64,000 nt of DNA from an uncultured Flavobacteriaceae bacterium (lineage in GTDB: Bacteria; Bacteroidota; Bacteroidia; Flavobacteriales; Flavobacteriaceae): positions 20,843 to 84,842 of the forward strand of contig CANMRV010000011.1 of assembly GCA_947500435.1 (NCBI GenBank), in the 5' to 3' direction. Shown piece after piece: positions 7,392 through 16,326 of this stretch (its first letter is position 1; every line of letters begins with the position of its first letter). The position numbers and the translations under genes are program-made. The notes beneath the pieces are model-generated. The model was given only the letters and a program-made list of their open reading frames with translations. It was not told the origin of the DNA and ran no database searches.

Positions 7392-8498
7392 ATGAAGAAA
7401 TTTTTGATGATACTGGCGATAATCGCCTTTGTTAATTGCAAGTCGGAACCCAAAAAGTCAGAACCAACGGCCGAAAAGGAAACTTCGTTAATGGCTGGAA
7501 GCGATACGCTAATTTATCCTGAAGAAAAATATTTTAAATCTATTCGGCAAATAACCTTTGGTGGTGATAATGCAGAAGCCTATTGGAGTTGGGACGACAA
7601 ACAAATGATTTTTCAATCGAACAACGAGGCTTGGGGAATGGAATGCGACCAAATGTTTCTGATGAACATTGAAGAAAGTTTCAAGGATACAAAACCACCT
7701 GTGATTAGCACTGGGTTTGGGCGAACCACCTGTGCTTATTTTCTGCCAGATAACAAACATTATGTATATGGCTCTACGCATTTAGTTGATAAGAAATGTC
7801 CTGAAGTACCTTTACGAAAGAACGGAAACTACGTCTGGCCAGTCTATGATTCCTTCGATATTTTTGTGGCGGATTTAGAAGGAAATATCACTGCCCAATT
7901 AACTAGTGAAAAAGGATATGACGCTGAAGCAACGGTTTCTCCAAAAGGCGATAAAATCGTTTTTACTTCGGATAGAAGTGGAGATTTAGAGTTGTACACC
8001 ATGAACTTAGATGGCTCAAATGTCAAGCAAATTACGGATGAGCTGGGGTATGACGGAGGCGCTTTTTTCTCTCCAGATGGCACAAAACTAATCTTCCGAG
8101 CCTCCCGACCAAAGACCCCAGAAGAAATCAAAAAATATAAAGATTTATTAGCAGACGGATTGGTAGAACCCACCGAAATGGAGCTCTTTATTTGCGATGC
8201 AGATGGAGGCAACTTAAAGCAGTTGACCTTTTTAGGCAATGCAAATTGGAGTCCGTTTTTTCATCCTTCAGGAAAAAAGATTCTTTTCTCAAGCAATTTC
8301 GAAGCTGAAAAAGGTTTCCCTTTTAATCTCTATTTCATAGATATTGATGGAAAAAATTTAGAACGCGTTACTCACGGAGAAACTTTTGATGCCTTTCCTG
8401 TCTTTTCAAATGACGGTAAGTATTTAGCCTTTTCAAGTAATCGAAATAACGGCGGCACTCGCGATACGAATTTGTTTATTGCTGAATGGCAGGAATAG
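7392..8498 (+). CDS. TolB-like PD40 beta-propeller lipoprotein
   Basis: A 368-residue lipoprotein: residues 1-16 form a lipoprotein signal ending at the lipobox FVNC. The mature part contains repeated WD40-like PD40 motifs (VSPKGDKIVFTSDRSGDLEL, FSPDGTKLIF, FHPSGKKILFSSN, FSNDGKYLAFSSN) that form a TolB-type propeller. Such lipoproteins usually bind partner proteins in the envelope; no catalytic domain is evident. It is the first gene of a compact operon: its last 13 nt overlap the Lgt-like gene, so translation of the two is probably coupled. This ties an envelope scaffold to a lipid-modifying pair, which is context-based inference. The start chosen gives a clean signal peptide. Confidence 0.85.
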   Translation: MKKFLMILAIIAFVNCKSEPKKSEPTAEKETSLMAGSDTLIYPEEKYFKSIRQITFGGDNAEAYWSWDDKQMIFQSNNEAWGMECDQMFLMNIEESFKDTKPPVISTGFGRTTCAYFLPDNKHYVYGSTHLVDKKCPEVPLRKNGNYVWPVYDSFDIFVADLEGNITAQLTSEKGYDAEATVSPKGDKIVFTSDRSGDLELYTMNLDGSNVKQITDELGYDGGAFFSPDGTKLIFRASRPKTPEEIKKYKDLLADGLVEPTEMELFICDADGGNLKQLTFLGNANWSPFFHPSGKKILFSSNFEAEKGFPFNLYFIDIDGKNLERVTHGETFDAFPVFSNDGKYLAFSSNRNNGGTRDTNLFIAEWQE

Positions 8499-9256
8499 TA
8501 CTCCCTTTTGAACCCATTCTATTTGGCTCAAAAGTCAACATGCATTTGGTGCTCGAATATCTCGCCTTCTTTGTTGCATTTAGATATTATGTTATTCTTC
8601 GAAAGAAAAGTGCAGATTCGATTTCAGCGAACAATCGTCTCTCCATCATTATAGGGGCGATTTTCGGAGCTCTATTTCTTTCTCGATTGATTGCTTTTTT
8701 TGAGAATCCTTTGTTGCATTATGAACAAGGGTGGATTTCCATTCTGAACAATAAAACCATTATGGGTGGTTTGTTCGGCGGACTTCTTGGTGTAGAACTC
8801 GCCAAAAAAATCATTGGTGAAAAACAATCTTCAGGAGACCTGTTTACGCTTCCTATTATCTTCGGAATTATCGTTGGTCGCATTGGATGTTTTCTGGCCG
8901 GAATCAAAGAGTTCACCTATGGTATTGAAACCAATTCTTTTCTAGGAATGGATTTAGGGGATGGTCTTCAAAGGCATCCAATAGCTTTGTATGAAATTAT
9001 ATTTCTAGTATTACTTTTCATCTTTATAAAACAACTTCAGAAACAACCCAACCGATTTGAAAACGGGATGTATTTCAAAATTTTTATGATTTCCTATTTC
9101 GCTTTTCGGTTCATGATTGAGTTTATAAAACCGAATACCTTTTTTATTGCAGGTTTAAGTAGCATCCAACTATTATGCTTAATTTGTTTGATATACTATA
9201 ACCAAACCCTGCGAAAAGGAATCGCTTATGCCGGAAAGAAATTACACCTACTATGA
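8486..9256 (+). CDS. atypical Lgt-family integral membrane protein
   Basis: This 256-residue polytopic membrane protein resembles prolipoprotein diacylglyceryl transferase (Lgt), which moves a diacylglyceryl group from phosphatidylglycerol to a lipobox Cys. Retained Lgt features are the GG..GG..GV turn (MGGLFGGLLGV, about residues 92-102), GR in VGRIGCFLAG, HPIALYE, and the late YFAFRFMIEFIKP with its conserved Arg. Changed features are the residue aligning with the HGG catalytic His, which reads Phe, and the GN of GRxGN, which reads GC. It is therefore probably not the housekeeping Lgt. It overlaps the upstream lipoprotein gene by 13 nt and the radical SAM gene by 29 nt, which suggests a shared lipid- or lipoprotein-directed job. 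Fold assignment is good; the reaction is unknown. Confidence 0.8.
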   Translation: MAGIVLPFEPILFGSKVNMHLVLEYLAFFVAFRYYVILRKKSADSISANNRLSIIIGAIFGALFLSRLIAFFENPLLHYEQGWISILNNKTIMGGLFGGLLGVELAKKIIGEKQSSGDLFTLPIIFGIIVGRIGCFLAGIKEFTYGIETNSFLGMDLGDGLQRHPIALYEIIFLVLLFIFIKQLQKQPNRFENGMYFKIFMISYFAFRFMIEFIKPNTFFIAGLSSIQLLCLICLIYYNQTLRKGIAYAGKKLHLL

Positions 9257-10622
9257 TTTTACCTTAAGTCTTTGTCCCGACTGCTTACGTCGTGTTGACG
9301 CAAAAATCGTTTTTGAAAACGACAAGGTGTATATGCTGAAAAACTGTAAAGAACACGGCAGAAGTAAGGTCTTAATTGCAGATGATATTGAGTACTACAA
9401 GAATATTCGTAACTACAATAAAGCTTCAGAATATCCGAAAACTTTCAATACTAAAACCGATTATGGCTGTCCATATGATTGTGGGTTGTGTCCTGACCAT
9501 GAGCAGCATTCTTGCTTGACTGTAGTAGAAGTTACTGACCGTTGTAATTTGACTTGCCCCACCTGTTATGCGGGTTCTTCCCCAACGTATGGAAGACATC
9601 GAACTCTAGAGGAAATCAAAAAGATGTTGGATGTGATTGTCAAAAATGAAGGTGAACCCGACGTCGTTCAAATTAGTGGTGGCGAACCTACAATTCATCC
9701 TCAGTTTTTTGAGATTATGGATTACGCCAAATCACTACCTATTCGTCATTTGATGGTCAATACGAACGGAATCAAAATCGCCAAAGATTTTGCATTCGCG
9801 GAAAAACTAGCAACCTATGCCCCTGACTTTGAAGTTTACCTACAGTTTGACTCTCTCGACAACAAAATTTTACAAACCCTACGCGGAGCTGATTTAGCCG
9901 ACACACGCTTAAAGGCCATCGAAAACCTAAACAAAATCAATCTTTCAACCACACTGGTAGTAACCTTGCAAAAAGGATTAAACGACCACGAAATGGGAGA
10001 TACTATTGACTTCGCTCTAAAACAAAAATGCATTCGTGGAGTGACTTTTCAGCCCACCCAAATTGCAGGTCGTTTGGAGAACTTCGAAGTTGATGAGAAT
10101 CGAATTACGCTAACAGAAGTCCGGAGAAATATATTAGAACAGTCTCCGATATTTGAAGCTGATGATTTGATTCCGGTTCCTTGTAACCCTGATGCATTGG
10201 TGATGGCATATGCCTTGAAATTGGGAGATGAGGTGAGTCCTTTAACGCGGTATATCAACCCTGATGATTTGCTAAATGAAGGAAAGAACACCATCATATA
10301 CGAGCAAGATGAGCAATTGCATGGTAAGATGATTGAGCTTTTCAGTACTGGTAATTCCGTAGAAAAGGCTTCTGAAAATTTGAAAAGCATAATGTGTTGT
10401 CTTCCTGAAATCGATGCTCCAGAATTGGGCTATGACAATCTCTTTCGAATTATCATTATGCAATTTATAGATGCGCATAATTTTGATGTGCGAGCTATCA
10501 AAAAGTCTTGTGTCCATATCGTGAATAAGGACTATAAGATTATTCCTTTTGAGACAATGAATTTGTTTTATCGTGATGATAAGATTGAACGATTAAAAGA
10601 GTTGCAAGAAGAAGCCTTATGA
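9228..10622 (+). CDS. Tes-like radical SAM protein (tetraether-lipid-synthase type)
   Basis: A 464-residue radical SAM enzyme. It has an N-terminal metal-site pattern C16-x2-C19 ... C40-x2-H43, then a Cys group C81-x3-C85-x2-C88 ... C96, then the SAM cluster motif C106-x3-C110-x2-C113, then GGEP at 151-154. Later Cys residues (VPCNP, MCCLP, KSC) could bind another cluster. The run YGCPYDCGLCPDHEQHSC just before the SAM motif, and the zinc-ribbon-like start, are characteristic of the archaeal MJ0619/Tes family. Members of that family join lipid tails in tetraether lipids. The start at 9228 is forced, since the next Met lies beyond C19. It overlaps the Lgt-like gene by 29 nt and the next small gene by 4 nt. 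Family placement is by motif; the substrate is not known. Confidence 0.8.
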   Translation: MPERNYTYYDFTLSLCPDCLRRVDAKIVFENDKVYMLKNCKEHGRSKVLIADDIEYYKNIRNYNKASEYPKTFNTKTDYGCPYDCGLCPDHEQHSCLTVVEVTDRCNLTCPTCYAGSSPTYGRHRTLEEIKKMLDVIVKNEGEPDVVQISGGEPTIHPQFFEIMDYAKSLPIRHLMVNTNGIKIAKDFAFAEKLATYAPDFEVYLQFDSLDNKILQTLRGADLADTRLKAIENLNKINLSTTLVVTLQKGLNDHEMGDTIDFALKQKCIRGVTFQPTQIAGRLENFEVDENRITLTEVRRNILEQSPIFEADDLIPVPCNPDALVMAYALKLGDEVSPLTRYINPDDLLNEGKNTIIYEQDEQLHGKMIELFSTGNSVEKASENLKSIMCCLPEIDAPELGYDNLFRIIIMQFIDAHNFDVRAIKKSCVHIVNKDYKIIPFETMNLFYRDDKIERLKELQEEAL

Positions 10623-10819
10623 ATTTAAACATGTTTTCTTTAGAAATTTATATAAGTGACATGGCCGGTGCTGGCTTTATGGTGCTCTTATTAGTTCCTG
10701 TTTTATTGCTAATAGCTATCATTTTAGCAATAGCAAAACAGAATAAGGCAGCTAAAAAAGTTTTGATAGCAGCGGGTATTTGTACCTTAATCGGGGCTGG
10801 GCTTTGTGGATTGGGGTAA
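10619..10819 (+). CDS. small two-helix membrane protein, operon-linked
   Basis: This 66-residue protein starts in the ATGA overlap with the radical SAM stop codon, which strongly suggests translational coupling. It has two hydrophobic segments (about residues 17-40 and 48-64) joined by a short basic loop (KQNKAAKK). The second ends in a Gly/Cys-rich GICTLIGAGLCGLG. It resembles the next gene in layout and in the repeated GIC...G(L/I)CG ending, so the pair probably arose by duplication. I recognise no family. It may anchor or regulate the neighbouring lipid-modifying enzymes; that is inference from the overlap. Confidence 0.7.
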   Translation: MNLNMFSLEIYISDMAGAGFMVLLLVPVLLLIAIILAIAKQNKAAKKVLIAAGICTLIGAGLCGLG

Positions 10820-10839
10820 TATAAAATTTACTAAATGTA

Positions 10840-11046
10840 ATGGGTAATTTAATTCCTTTGGAAGTCGGAAATTTAGATGGAATCGTAGTTCTGATTGTTT
10901 TGGTAATGTTCGGCCCTGCTCTATTATTGCTTATTATAGGTGTGGTACTTAGAAAAAAGAATCTGAAAGCTGCCAAAGTGTTTTATATTTTGGCAGGTAT
11001 TTGTCTTCTGGTAAGTTTAGGTATTTGTGGTGGCTTAATGGCATAA
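10840..11046 (+). CDS. small two-helix membrane protein, paralogue of previous gene
   Basis: A 68-residue protein 20 nt after the previous small gene. It has two hydrophobic segments (about residues 14-37 and 47-66), a basic turn (RKKNLKAAK) and the ending GICLLVSLGICGGL, parallel to its neighbour. Both carry the order hydrophobic helix, K-x-x-K-A-A-K, helix, GIC, which supports duplication. No enzymatic residues are visible. It ends 12 bp before the convergent TonB-type barrel gene and closes the operon. Confidence 0.65.
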   Translation: MGNLIPLEVGNLDGIVVLIVLVMFGPALLLLIIGVVLRKKNLKAAKVFYILAGICLLVSLGICGGLMA

Positions 11047-11057
11047 TTTTAAATATT

Positions 11058-13466
11058 CTATATCCTTCTTCTTTCGTCCAACCGTTTTGTTTTTTTGTTG
11101 CCACTGATGCGTGTATTCCCAAATTTATAGCGAAAGCCTAAAGTTAGTAGTCTATTTTCTGGGCGATATAAAGTAGAATTATTTTGATTTAGATATTGAC
11201 GATAGGTAAATTGATTCCCTTGATTAAAAATATCTTGCACCCCCAATGAAAGACTGGCATTTTTATTCCAAAATGTTTTTCTCAAACGCAAGTCCAAATT
11301 ATTATATGGATCTGTCTTGGAGTTTCCTCTTGTTCTAGGGCCATAAAATCCGATATTCAACTCTGCTACCAAACTTCGGTTTTGTAACAAAAAAAAGCTA
11401 TTGTTTAAACGAATAAAACCAGTCCATATGGTATTTCTTAAAACTTGCCCAGAATCAAGGTCTCTAAAACGTTCCTCATTATTGAAAGTTGACAAAAACA
11501 TATTTACTTGCCAGGTTTTCGAAATGTCTTTGTTTATCGTAAAATCAATTCCATAACCTACGTTTGCCTCAAGATTAGCACTTATAAAACGCAATATGTT
11601 ATTTTCATTGTCTTGAAAAGCTTGCTCTCTAAATGGGTTTTTCCATTTTAAAAAAAAGAATGAAAGCGTATAATCACGGTCGAAGGTATATTCAGTTGCA
11701 AGCCAATTACGTATTCCTGGCAACAAATCAGGGTTGCCTTCTATTACTGAATTATTGCTTATAAATTGCTGAAATGGGTTGATTTTATCATATCGAGGTC
11801 TTTGTATTCTTCGATAATAGGTGAATTGGAATTGATGTTTTCTGCTAGGTGTATATTGCAAGGAAAACTGGGGAAAGAATTCTAGATAGGAAGTTTCCGT
11901 TGGTGCCGTCCCCGTATCTAATTCGCCTTTGGTTTCTGTATATTCTGCTCTTATTCCTGTTTTCAAACTCCACAAATCCCACTCTCTATTAAAACTAGTA
12001 TGGACGGCGTAGATAGATTCGTCGTAGTTAAATATTCCCGTCTCAGTAGGGTTGATTCCTGGTTGACTTCTATCAAATCCATTCTGTGAAATGTCACTTT
12101 CAGAATTAATTCCAGCGTAGCGAAGCCCCGTTTCAAAATATGAGGACTTACCGAGAGGGGTAATATAATCTGTTTGAATACTGAATAAATTGATTTTCTG
12201 ATGAGATTGGGTCGTAAAATCATTATTTCCGGTTTGAGCTCCATTGACATCAAAAAAATCGGTATCTAAATCCTGATCTCTTTTCGAAACATAATAGGTA
12301 TAGTGACTCCCAAAGGAAATTTCGGCCCCTTTCTTTTTTAGCCTATGTATCCAATCTGCATAAAAAGAGGTGTTGAGCTGCTCTTGATTAGAATCATTCA
12401 TGGTATTAAAACTTGATAGCAATCTGTCATCCATGTCATCAATCACTGTTTCATTGTCAGAATACTCATTTACATGTGGATTAAACACATTAATCGTAGA
12501 TATACTGAGCACATTTTTCTCGTTAATTTCAAAATCTAAAAAAGCATTTAAGTTGTGCCTTTTTCTACGGGTAATCAGGTCTCGATTTGCGGTCCAAACA
12601 GACGTAGGTACATTATTTTCCGAAAAAAATGTAATGTCCGTATAGCGCTGAATTCCCTTGTCATTACCAAAACTATAGTTTGCCGAAAAGCTTGTTTTTT
12701 TTCCTTTAAAAAAATGATCTGTACCGAAGGTGTTCTTTGCAAAAACACCTTGGGTAAAATTGTTGAAAACTGCCCCATTATACCCAGCCACCAAGGTCTT
12801 TTTCATCTTAATATCAATCAACATTCCACCTTCAGCGCTATACTTTAAAGGAGGACTGGTAATCACTTCAATAGCCTCAACGTTGCTTGCTGATGAACCT
12901 GAAAGTAAGTTGATGATATCCGATTCGGGTATATTTACCTTTCTGCCGTTAATTAGAATTCCAATATCTCTGTTCCCTTTAATTGTAAGTACCCCATTAA
13001 CAACATTTACAGTTGGGGTTTGTTGTAGAAGCTCCCAAATATTACCATCGGCAACCGCTGTGTTTTCAACATTAAAGACCAAACGATCTACTTTTCGCTC
13101 TAGTCTTGGTTTTTCATAAGTAACCACAACCTCATCAAGCTCTTGTGATTCTGCTATAGTTAGGACCCCAATATCTAAATCCGAAGAAATATTAATTGAT
13201 TTGAGTTCAGAAAAACTTTCAATATACCTCGCTTTAAGAAGGTATTTCCCTTTAGCAATGCTATTGAAAACAAACGCTCCTTTATCATCAGCAGAAGTTC
13301 CATTTACAATGGTGGAATCGGAGGTCTTTAACAACAGAATATTGGCGAAAACAATAGGGTTTTCATTCTGATCGAGAACGCGTCCAGCGACCTTGTATTC
13401 CTGTGAAAATGAACTGGTTGAAATATAAAATAGTATGAAAAGAAAAATGTGGGATTCTTTCATCAA
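11058..13466 (-). CDS. TonB-dependent-receptor-like outer-membrane beta-barrel protein
   Basis: This 802-residue outer-membrane protein has a signal peptide (about residues 1-21). A carboxypeptidase-regulatory-like domain (YKVAGRVLDQNENPIVFANI) follows, then a plug-like region (VNGVLTIKGNRDIGILINGR and IEVITSPPLKYSAEGG), then a long barrel ending in GFRYKFGN before a basic tail. This is the layout of the outer-membrane beta-barrel family related to TonB receptors in Bacteroidota. The substrate cannot be predicted. No partner SusD-like gene is present, so it is not a classic polysaccharide-utilisation pair. It is convergent with the small membrane protein genes. Confidence 0.85.
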   Translation of the reverse strand: MMKESHIFLFILFYISTSSFSQEYKVAGRVLDQNENPIVFANILLLKTSDSTIVNGTSADDKGAFVFNSIAKGKYLLKARYIESFSELKSINISSDLDIGVLTIAESQELDEVVVTYEKPRLERKVDRLVFNVENTAVADGNIWELLQQTPTVNVVNGVLTIKGNRDIGILINGRKVNIPESDIINLLSGSSASNVEAIEVITSPPLKYSAEGGMLIDIKMKKTLVAGYNGAVFNNFTQGVFAKNTFGTDHFFKGKKTSFSANYSFGNDKGIQRYTDITFFSENNVPTSVWTANRDLITRRKRHNLNAFLDFEINEKNVLSISTINVFNPHVNEYSDNETVIDDMDDRLLSSFNTMNDSNQEQLNTSFYADWIHRLKKKGAEISFGSHYTYYVSKRDQDLDTDFFDVNGAQTGNNDFTTQSHQKINLFSIQTDYITPLGKSSYFETGLRYAGINSESDISQNGFDRSQPGINPTETGIFNYDESIYAVHTSFNREWDLWSLKTGIRAEYTETKGELDTGTAPTETSYLEFFPQFSLQYTPSRKHQFQFTYYRRIQRPRYDKINPFQQFISNNSVIEGNPDLLPGIRNWLATEYTFDRDYTLSFFFLKWKNPFREQAFQDNENNILRFISANLEANVGYGIDFTINKDISKTWQVNMFLSTFNNEERFRDLDSGQVLRNTIWTGFIRLNNSFFLLQNRSLVAELNIGFYGPRTRGNSKTDPYNNLDLRLRKTFWNKNASLSLGVQDIFNQGNQFTYRQYLNQNNSTLYRPENRLLTLGFRYKFGNTRISGNKKTKRLDERRRI

Positions 13467-13603
13467 AGGGACAATCTCCTCAAATGTAACATATTAATGC
13501 TGAAATATCTTACGAAAATTGTACTGTTTATCGATTTTTTATCGTTAATAAAACCGTAATAGACTTGCATTTGATCAAGATCTAATTCCTTTTGAATTTA
13601 CAT

Positions 13604-13611
13604 TATCTTTG
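13604..13611 (+). promoter_or_regulatory. -7 box upstream of lepA
   Basis: TATCTTTG matches TAnnTTTG exactly and lies 47 nt before the lepA ATG. TTTG words occur upstream, at 13570-13573 and 13591-13594, but neither has the usual 19-nt spacing, so only the -7 element is convincing. Confidence 0.5.
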
Positions 13612-13658
13612 CAGCGCTAAATACCCAAGTATTTTGTTATTTCTGAGGAAGAGAATTT

Positions 13659-15455
13659 ATGAAGCATATTAGAAATTTCTGTATTATCGCTCACATTGAC
13701 CATGGTAAAAGTACTTTGGCGGATCGCCTATTGGATTTTACCGGAGCAGTTACAGATCGTGAAAAGAAGGAGCAGCTACTTGATAGTATGGATTTAGAGC
13801 GCGAACGAGGCATTACTATTAAGAGTCATGCTATACAGATGGAGTATACATACCAGGGTCAAGAATATGTTTTGAATTTGATTGACACTCCTGGTCATGT
13901 TGATTTTTCTTATGAAGTTTCACGTTCAATTGCTGCATGTGAAGGTGCGCTTTTAGTGGTCGATGCTGCACAGAGTATTCAAGCACAGACCATTTCTAAT
14001 TTGTATTTGGCCCTCGAAAATGATTTGGAAATCATTCCAGTTCTGAATAAAGTTGATTTGCCTAGTGCCAATCCCGAAGAAGTTACCGATGATATTGTTG
14101 ATCTTTTAGGTTGCGATGCTGAGGAAGTTATTCCGGCAAGTGCAAAAACGGGTATCGGAATTGAGGACATACTCAATGCCATCATCGAGCGTATTCCACC
14201 GCCAGAAGGTAATCTTGATGAATCATTACAAGCGCTTGTTTTTGATTCAGTTTACAATCCTTTTCGAGGAGTGGAGACTTATTTTAGAGTTATCAATGGG
14301 GAAATCAAAAAAGGACAAAAGATAAAATTCGTTGCCACGGATAAAGATTATTTTGCCGACGAAGTAGGAACCCTAAAGTTGACACAGGAAATCAAACAGA
14401 GTGTTAAAGCAGGTGATGTAGGCTATTTGATAACAGGAATAAAAGATGCCCGAGAAGTAAAGGTTGGTGATACCATTACGGATGCTGCAAACCCCACAAA
14501 AAATCCTATTGGAGGTTTTGAGGATGTAAAGCCGATGGTTTTTGCTGGAATTTATCCGGTCGATACAGATGAATTTGAGGAGTTACGTGCATCCATGGAG
14601 AAATTACAATTGAATGACGCTTCCTTGGTTTTTGCACCAGAAAGTAGTGCAGCTCTAGGTTTCGGATTTCGTTGCGGTTTTCTAGGGATGCTTCATATGG
14701 AAATCATTCAAGAACGCTTGGAGCGAGAGTTCAACATGACCGTAATTACTACGGTACCCAACGTAAGTTACCATGCTTTTACACGTAAAAATCCGGATAC
14801 TCCTCTAATCGTAAATAATCCTACAGATTTACCAGACCCTTCAAGCATAGATAGAGTTGAGGAACCTTATATCAAAGCAACCATAATTACCAAATCAGAT
14901 TTTGTGGGTAATGTGATGTCTTTATGTATAGAAAAAAGAGGGCAAATCACGAATCAGACCTATCTTACTACGGAGCGTGTCGAATTGAATTTTGATATGC
15001 CTTTGGCTGAAATCGTCTTTGATTTTTATGACCGTTTGAAAACTGTTTCAAAAGGCTATGCTTCATTTGATTATACTCCTATTGGGATGCGAACTTCCAA
15101 ATTAGTTCGTGTTGATATATTATTAAATGCACAACCTGTTGACGCACTTTCTGCCTTAATTCATGCCGATAACGCAGTAACCATTGGTAAAAAAATGTGT
15201 GAAAAGCTGAAAGAATTGATTCCGAGGCAGCAATTCGATATTCCAATCCAGGCTGCTATTGGGGCGAAAATCATTTCTCGGGAAACTACAAAAGCACTTC
15301 GAAAAGATGTTACTGCCAAGTGCTATGGAGGTGATATTTCCCGTAAACGTAAACTCCTTGAAAAGCAGAAAAAAGGTAAAAAACGTATGCGCCAAGTAGG
15401 AAATGTTGAAGTGCCGCAAGAAGCATTTATGGCAGTATTGAAGTTAAATGACTAG
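13659..15455 (+). CDS. lepA: elongation factor 4 (LepA)
   Basis: LepA is a ribosome-associated translational GTPase that affects initiation and back-translocation. The 598-residue protein has the normal length. GTPase motifs are G1 AHIDHGKST near residue 10, the switch region RERGITIKS, G3 DTPGHVDF, G4 NKVDLP and the G5 ASAKTG region. LepA-specific features are the GFRCGFLGMLHMEI region of domain III and the C-terminal basic domain ending GKKRMRQVGNVEVPQEAFMA. No Shine-Dalgarno is evident, although GAGGAAGAG lies about 10 nt before the start. It is transcribed alone. Confidence 0.97.
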   Translation: MKHIRNFCIIAHIDHGKSTLADRLLDFTGAVTDREKKEQLLDSMDLERERGITIKSHAIQMEYTYQGQEYVLNLIDTPGHVDFSYEVSRSIAACEGALLVVDAAQSIQAQTISNLYLALENDLEIIPVLNKVDLPSANPEEVTDDIVDLLGCDAEEVIPASAKTGIGIEDILNAIIERIPPPEGNLDESLQALVFDSVYNPFRGVETYFRVINGEIKKGQKIKFVATDKDYFADEVGTLKLTQEIKQSVKAGDVGYLITGIKDAREVKVGDTITDAANPTKNPIGGFEDVKPMVFAGIYPVDTDEFEELRASMEKLQLNDASLVFAPESSAALGFGFRCGFLGMLHMEIIQERLEREFNMTVITTVPNVSYHAFTRKNPDTPLIVNNPTDLPDPSSIDRVEEPYIKATIITKSDFVGNVMSLCIEKRGQITNQTYLTTERVELNFDMPLAEIVFDFYDRLKTVSKGYASFDYTPIGMRTSKLVRVDILLNAQPVDALSALIHADNAVTIGKKMCEKLKELIPRQQFDIPIQAAIGAKIISRETTKALRKDVTAKCYGGDISRKRKLLEKQKKGKKRMRQVGNVEVPQEAFMAVLKLND

Positions 15456-15537
15456 GTTCAGGCCATTTGTAGTGCATTTTTCCGAAATCAGGACAACTTT
15501 TTAACAGCCTTCTTTTACATAAAGGTCATAATTGGAT

Positions 15538-15545
15538 TACTTTTG
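15538..15545 (+). promoter_or_regulatory. -7 box upstream of the 77-residue gene
   Basis: TACTTTTG matches TAnnTTTG exactly and ends 34 nt before the ATG at 15580. It supports transcription of the small downstream gene separately from lepA. Confidence 0.4.
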
Positions 15546-15579
15546 CGGTTGTATTTAACCTAAAAAGTCTCACGCCCCG

Positions 15580-15813
15580 ATGACAACCTACATTGCCCAA
15601 TTTACGGCGAAACACCGTATTATTCAGATTGAACAAAACTCCATTTTTACTTGGCGCCAAGAAAGCGGTGAAATTGACGATGCCCTACTAGAAGATAAAA
15701 TCAAAAGAGAATCTGCAATCCACTTTTATCAATTAGTGGCGGGTAAAGATTATCCCATTGTACAAGATGATATTCGAATTACCGTTTGGAAAACGCTGCC
15801 TTTTAATGGTTAG
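15580..15813 (+). CDS. small hypothetical protein (77 aa)
   Basis: An unrecognised 77-residue soluble protein, rich in Gln, Ile and acidic residues, with no signal peptide and no obvious motif. Its composition, the preceding -7 box and its own stop just before a gap suggest it is a real gene. It lies between lepA and a small lipoprotein on the other strand. No function can be offered. Confidence 0.5.
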   Translation: MTTYIAQFTAKHRIIQIEQNSIFTWRQESGEIDDALLEDKIKRESAIHFYQLVAGKDYPIVQDDIRITVWKTLPFNG

Positions 15814-15869
15814 GTCAGGCCTGATGAGCTTATTTATTGTATGCCTAGCAAATAATCATAGAAAGGGCG

Positions 15870-16136
15870 CTATTTTCTTCTACAAGTAACACCTTCTAGA
15901 TTGGGATCGTTATCTGGGTTAGCTTCCACCGCGCGAACCAAGTCCTCTAGCGAAGCCCCATTTTCGTTCTCTATAACTTCGCCGTCAACTACAAAATTCC
16001 CATTCTCTTCACAAACATCAATAGACTCCGCTTCGTTGCTACAAACGTAACAATTTTCACTTACGTTATCTTTCTTACATGATGCAAGTATTCCAATTAA
16101 AATAATAGTCGCCAAAAAATTTTTACCTCTATTCAT
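15870..16136 (-). CDS. small Cys-rich lipoprotein
   Basis: Starting at 16136 gives an 88-residue protein with a clean lipoprotein signal ending at the lipobox ILASC; a start eight codons earlier (16160) would place extra residues before it. The mature part has four or more Cys (CYVCS, VCEE, TCRRK) that could form disulfides or bind metal, and it is acidic (VDGEVIENENGASLEDLV). It is probably anchored in the envelope and exported through the Lol pathway. I know no family for it. It stands alone, convergent with the 77-residue gene. Confidence 0.65.
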   Translation of the reverse strand: MNRGKNFLATIILIGILASCKKDNVSENCYVCSNEAESIDVCEENGNFVVDGEVIENENGASLEDLVRAVEANPDNDPNLEGVTCRRK

Positions 16137-16326
16137 AATCAAAGTTTTTAAGATTTTCAAACTCCTAAGAATTCTTGAGATAAATGTATATTGTGAATTG
16201 ATGCTGTGAAATACCCAGAAGATTGTATTTTCTACTACTGGTTTCCCCTTAGAGGTTTTCTACTTGTTTACTGCGATAGTGGAATAGGGCCTTAGATAGA
16301 ACGGGCATTTCAGAAGAAAGTTCGTT

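Noticed and set aside
12730..13119. Plus-strand open frame of 129 codons
   Set aside because: It lies wholly inside the TonB-type barrel gene on the other strand and has an unnatural composition; it is a shadow of that gene.
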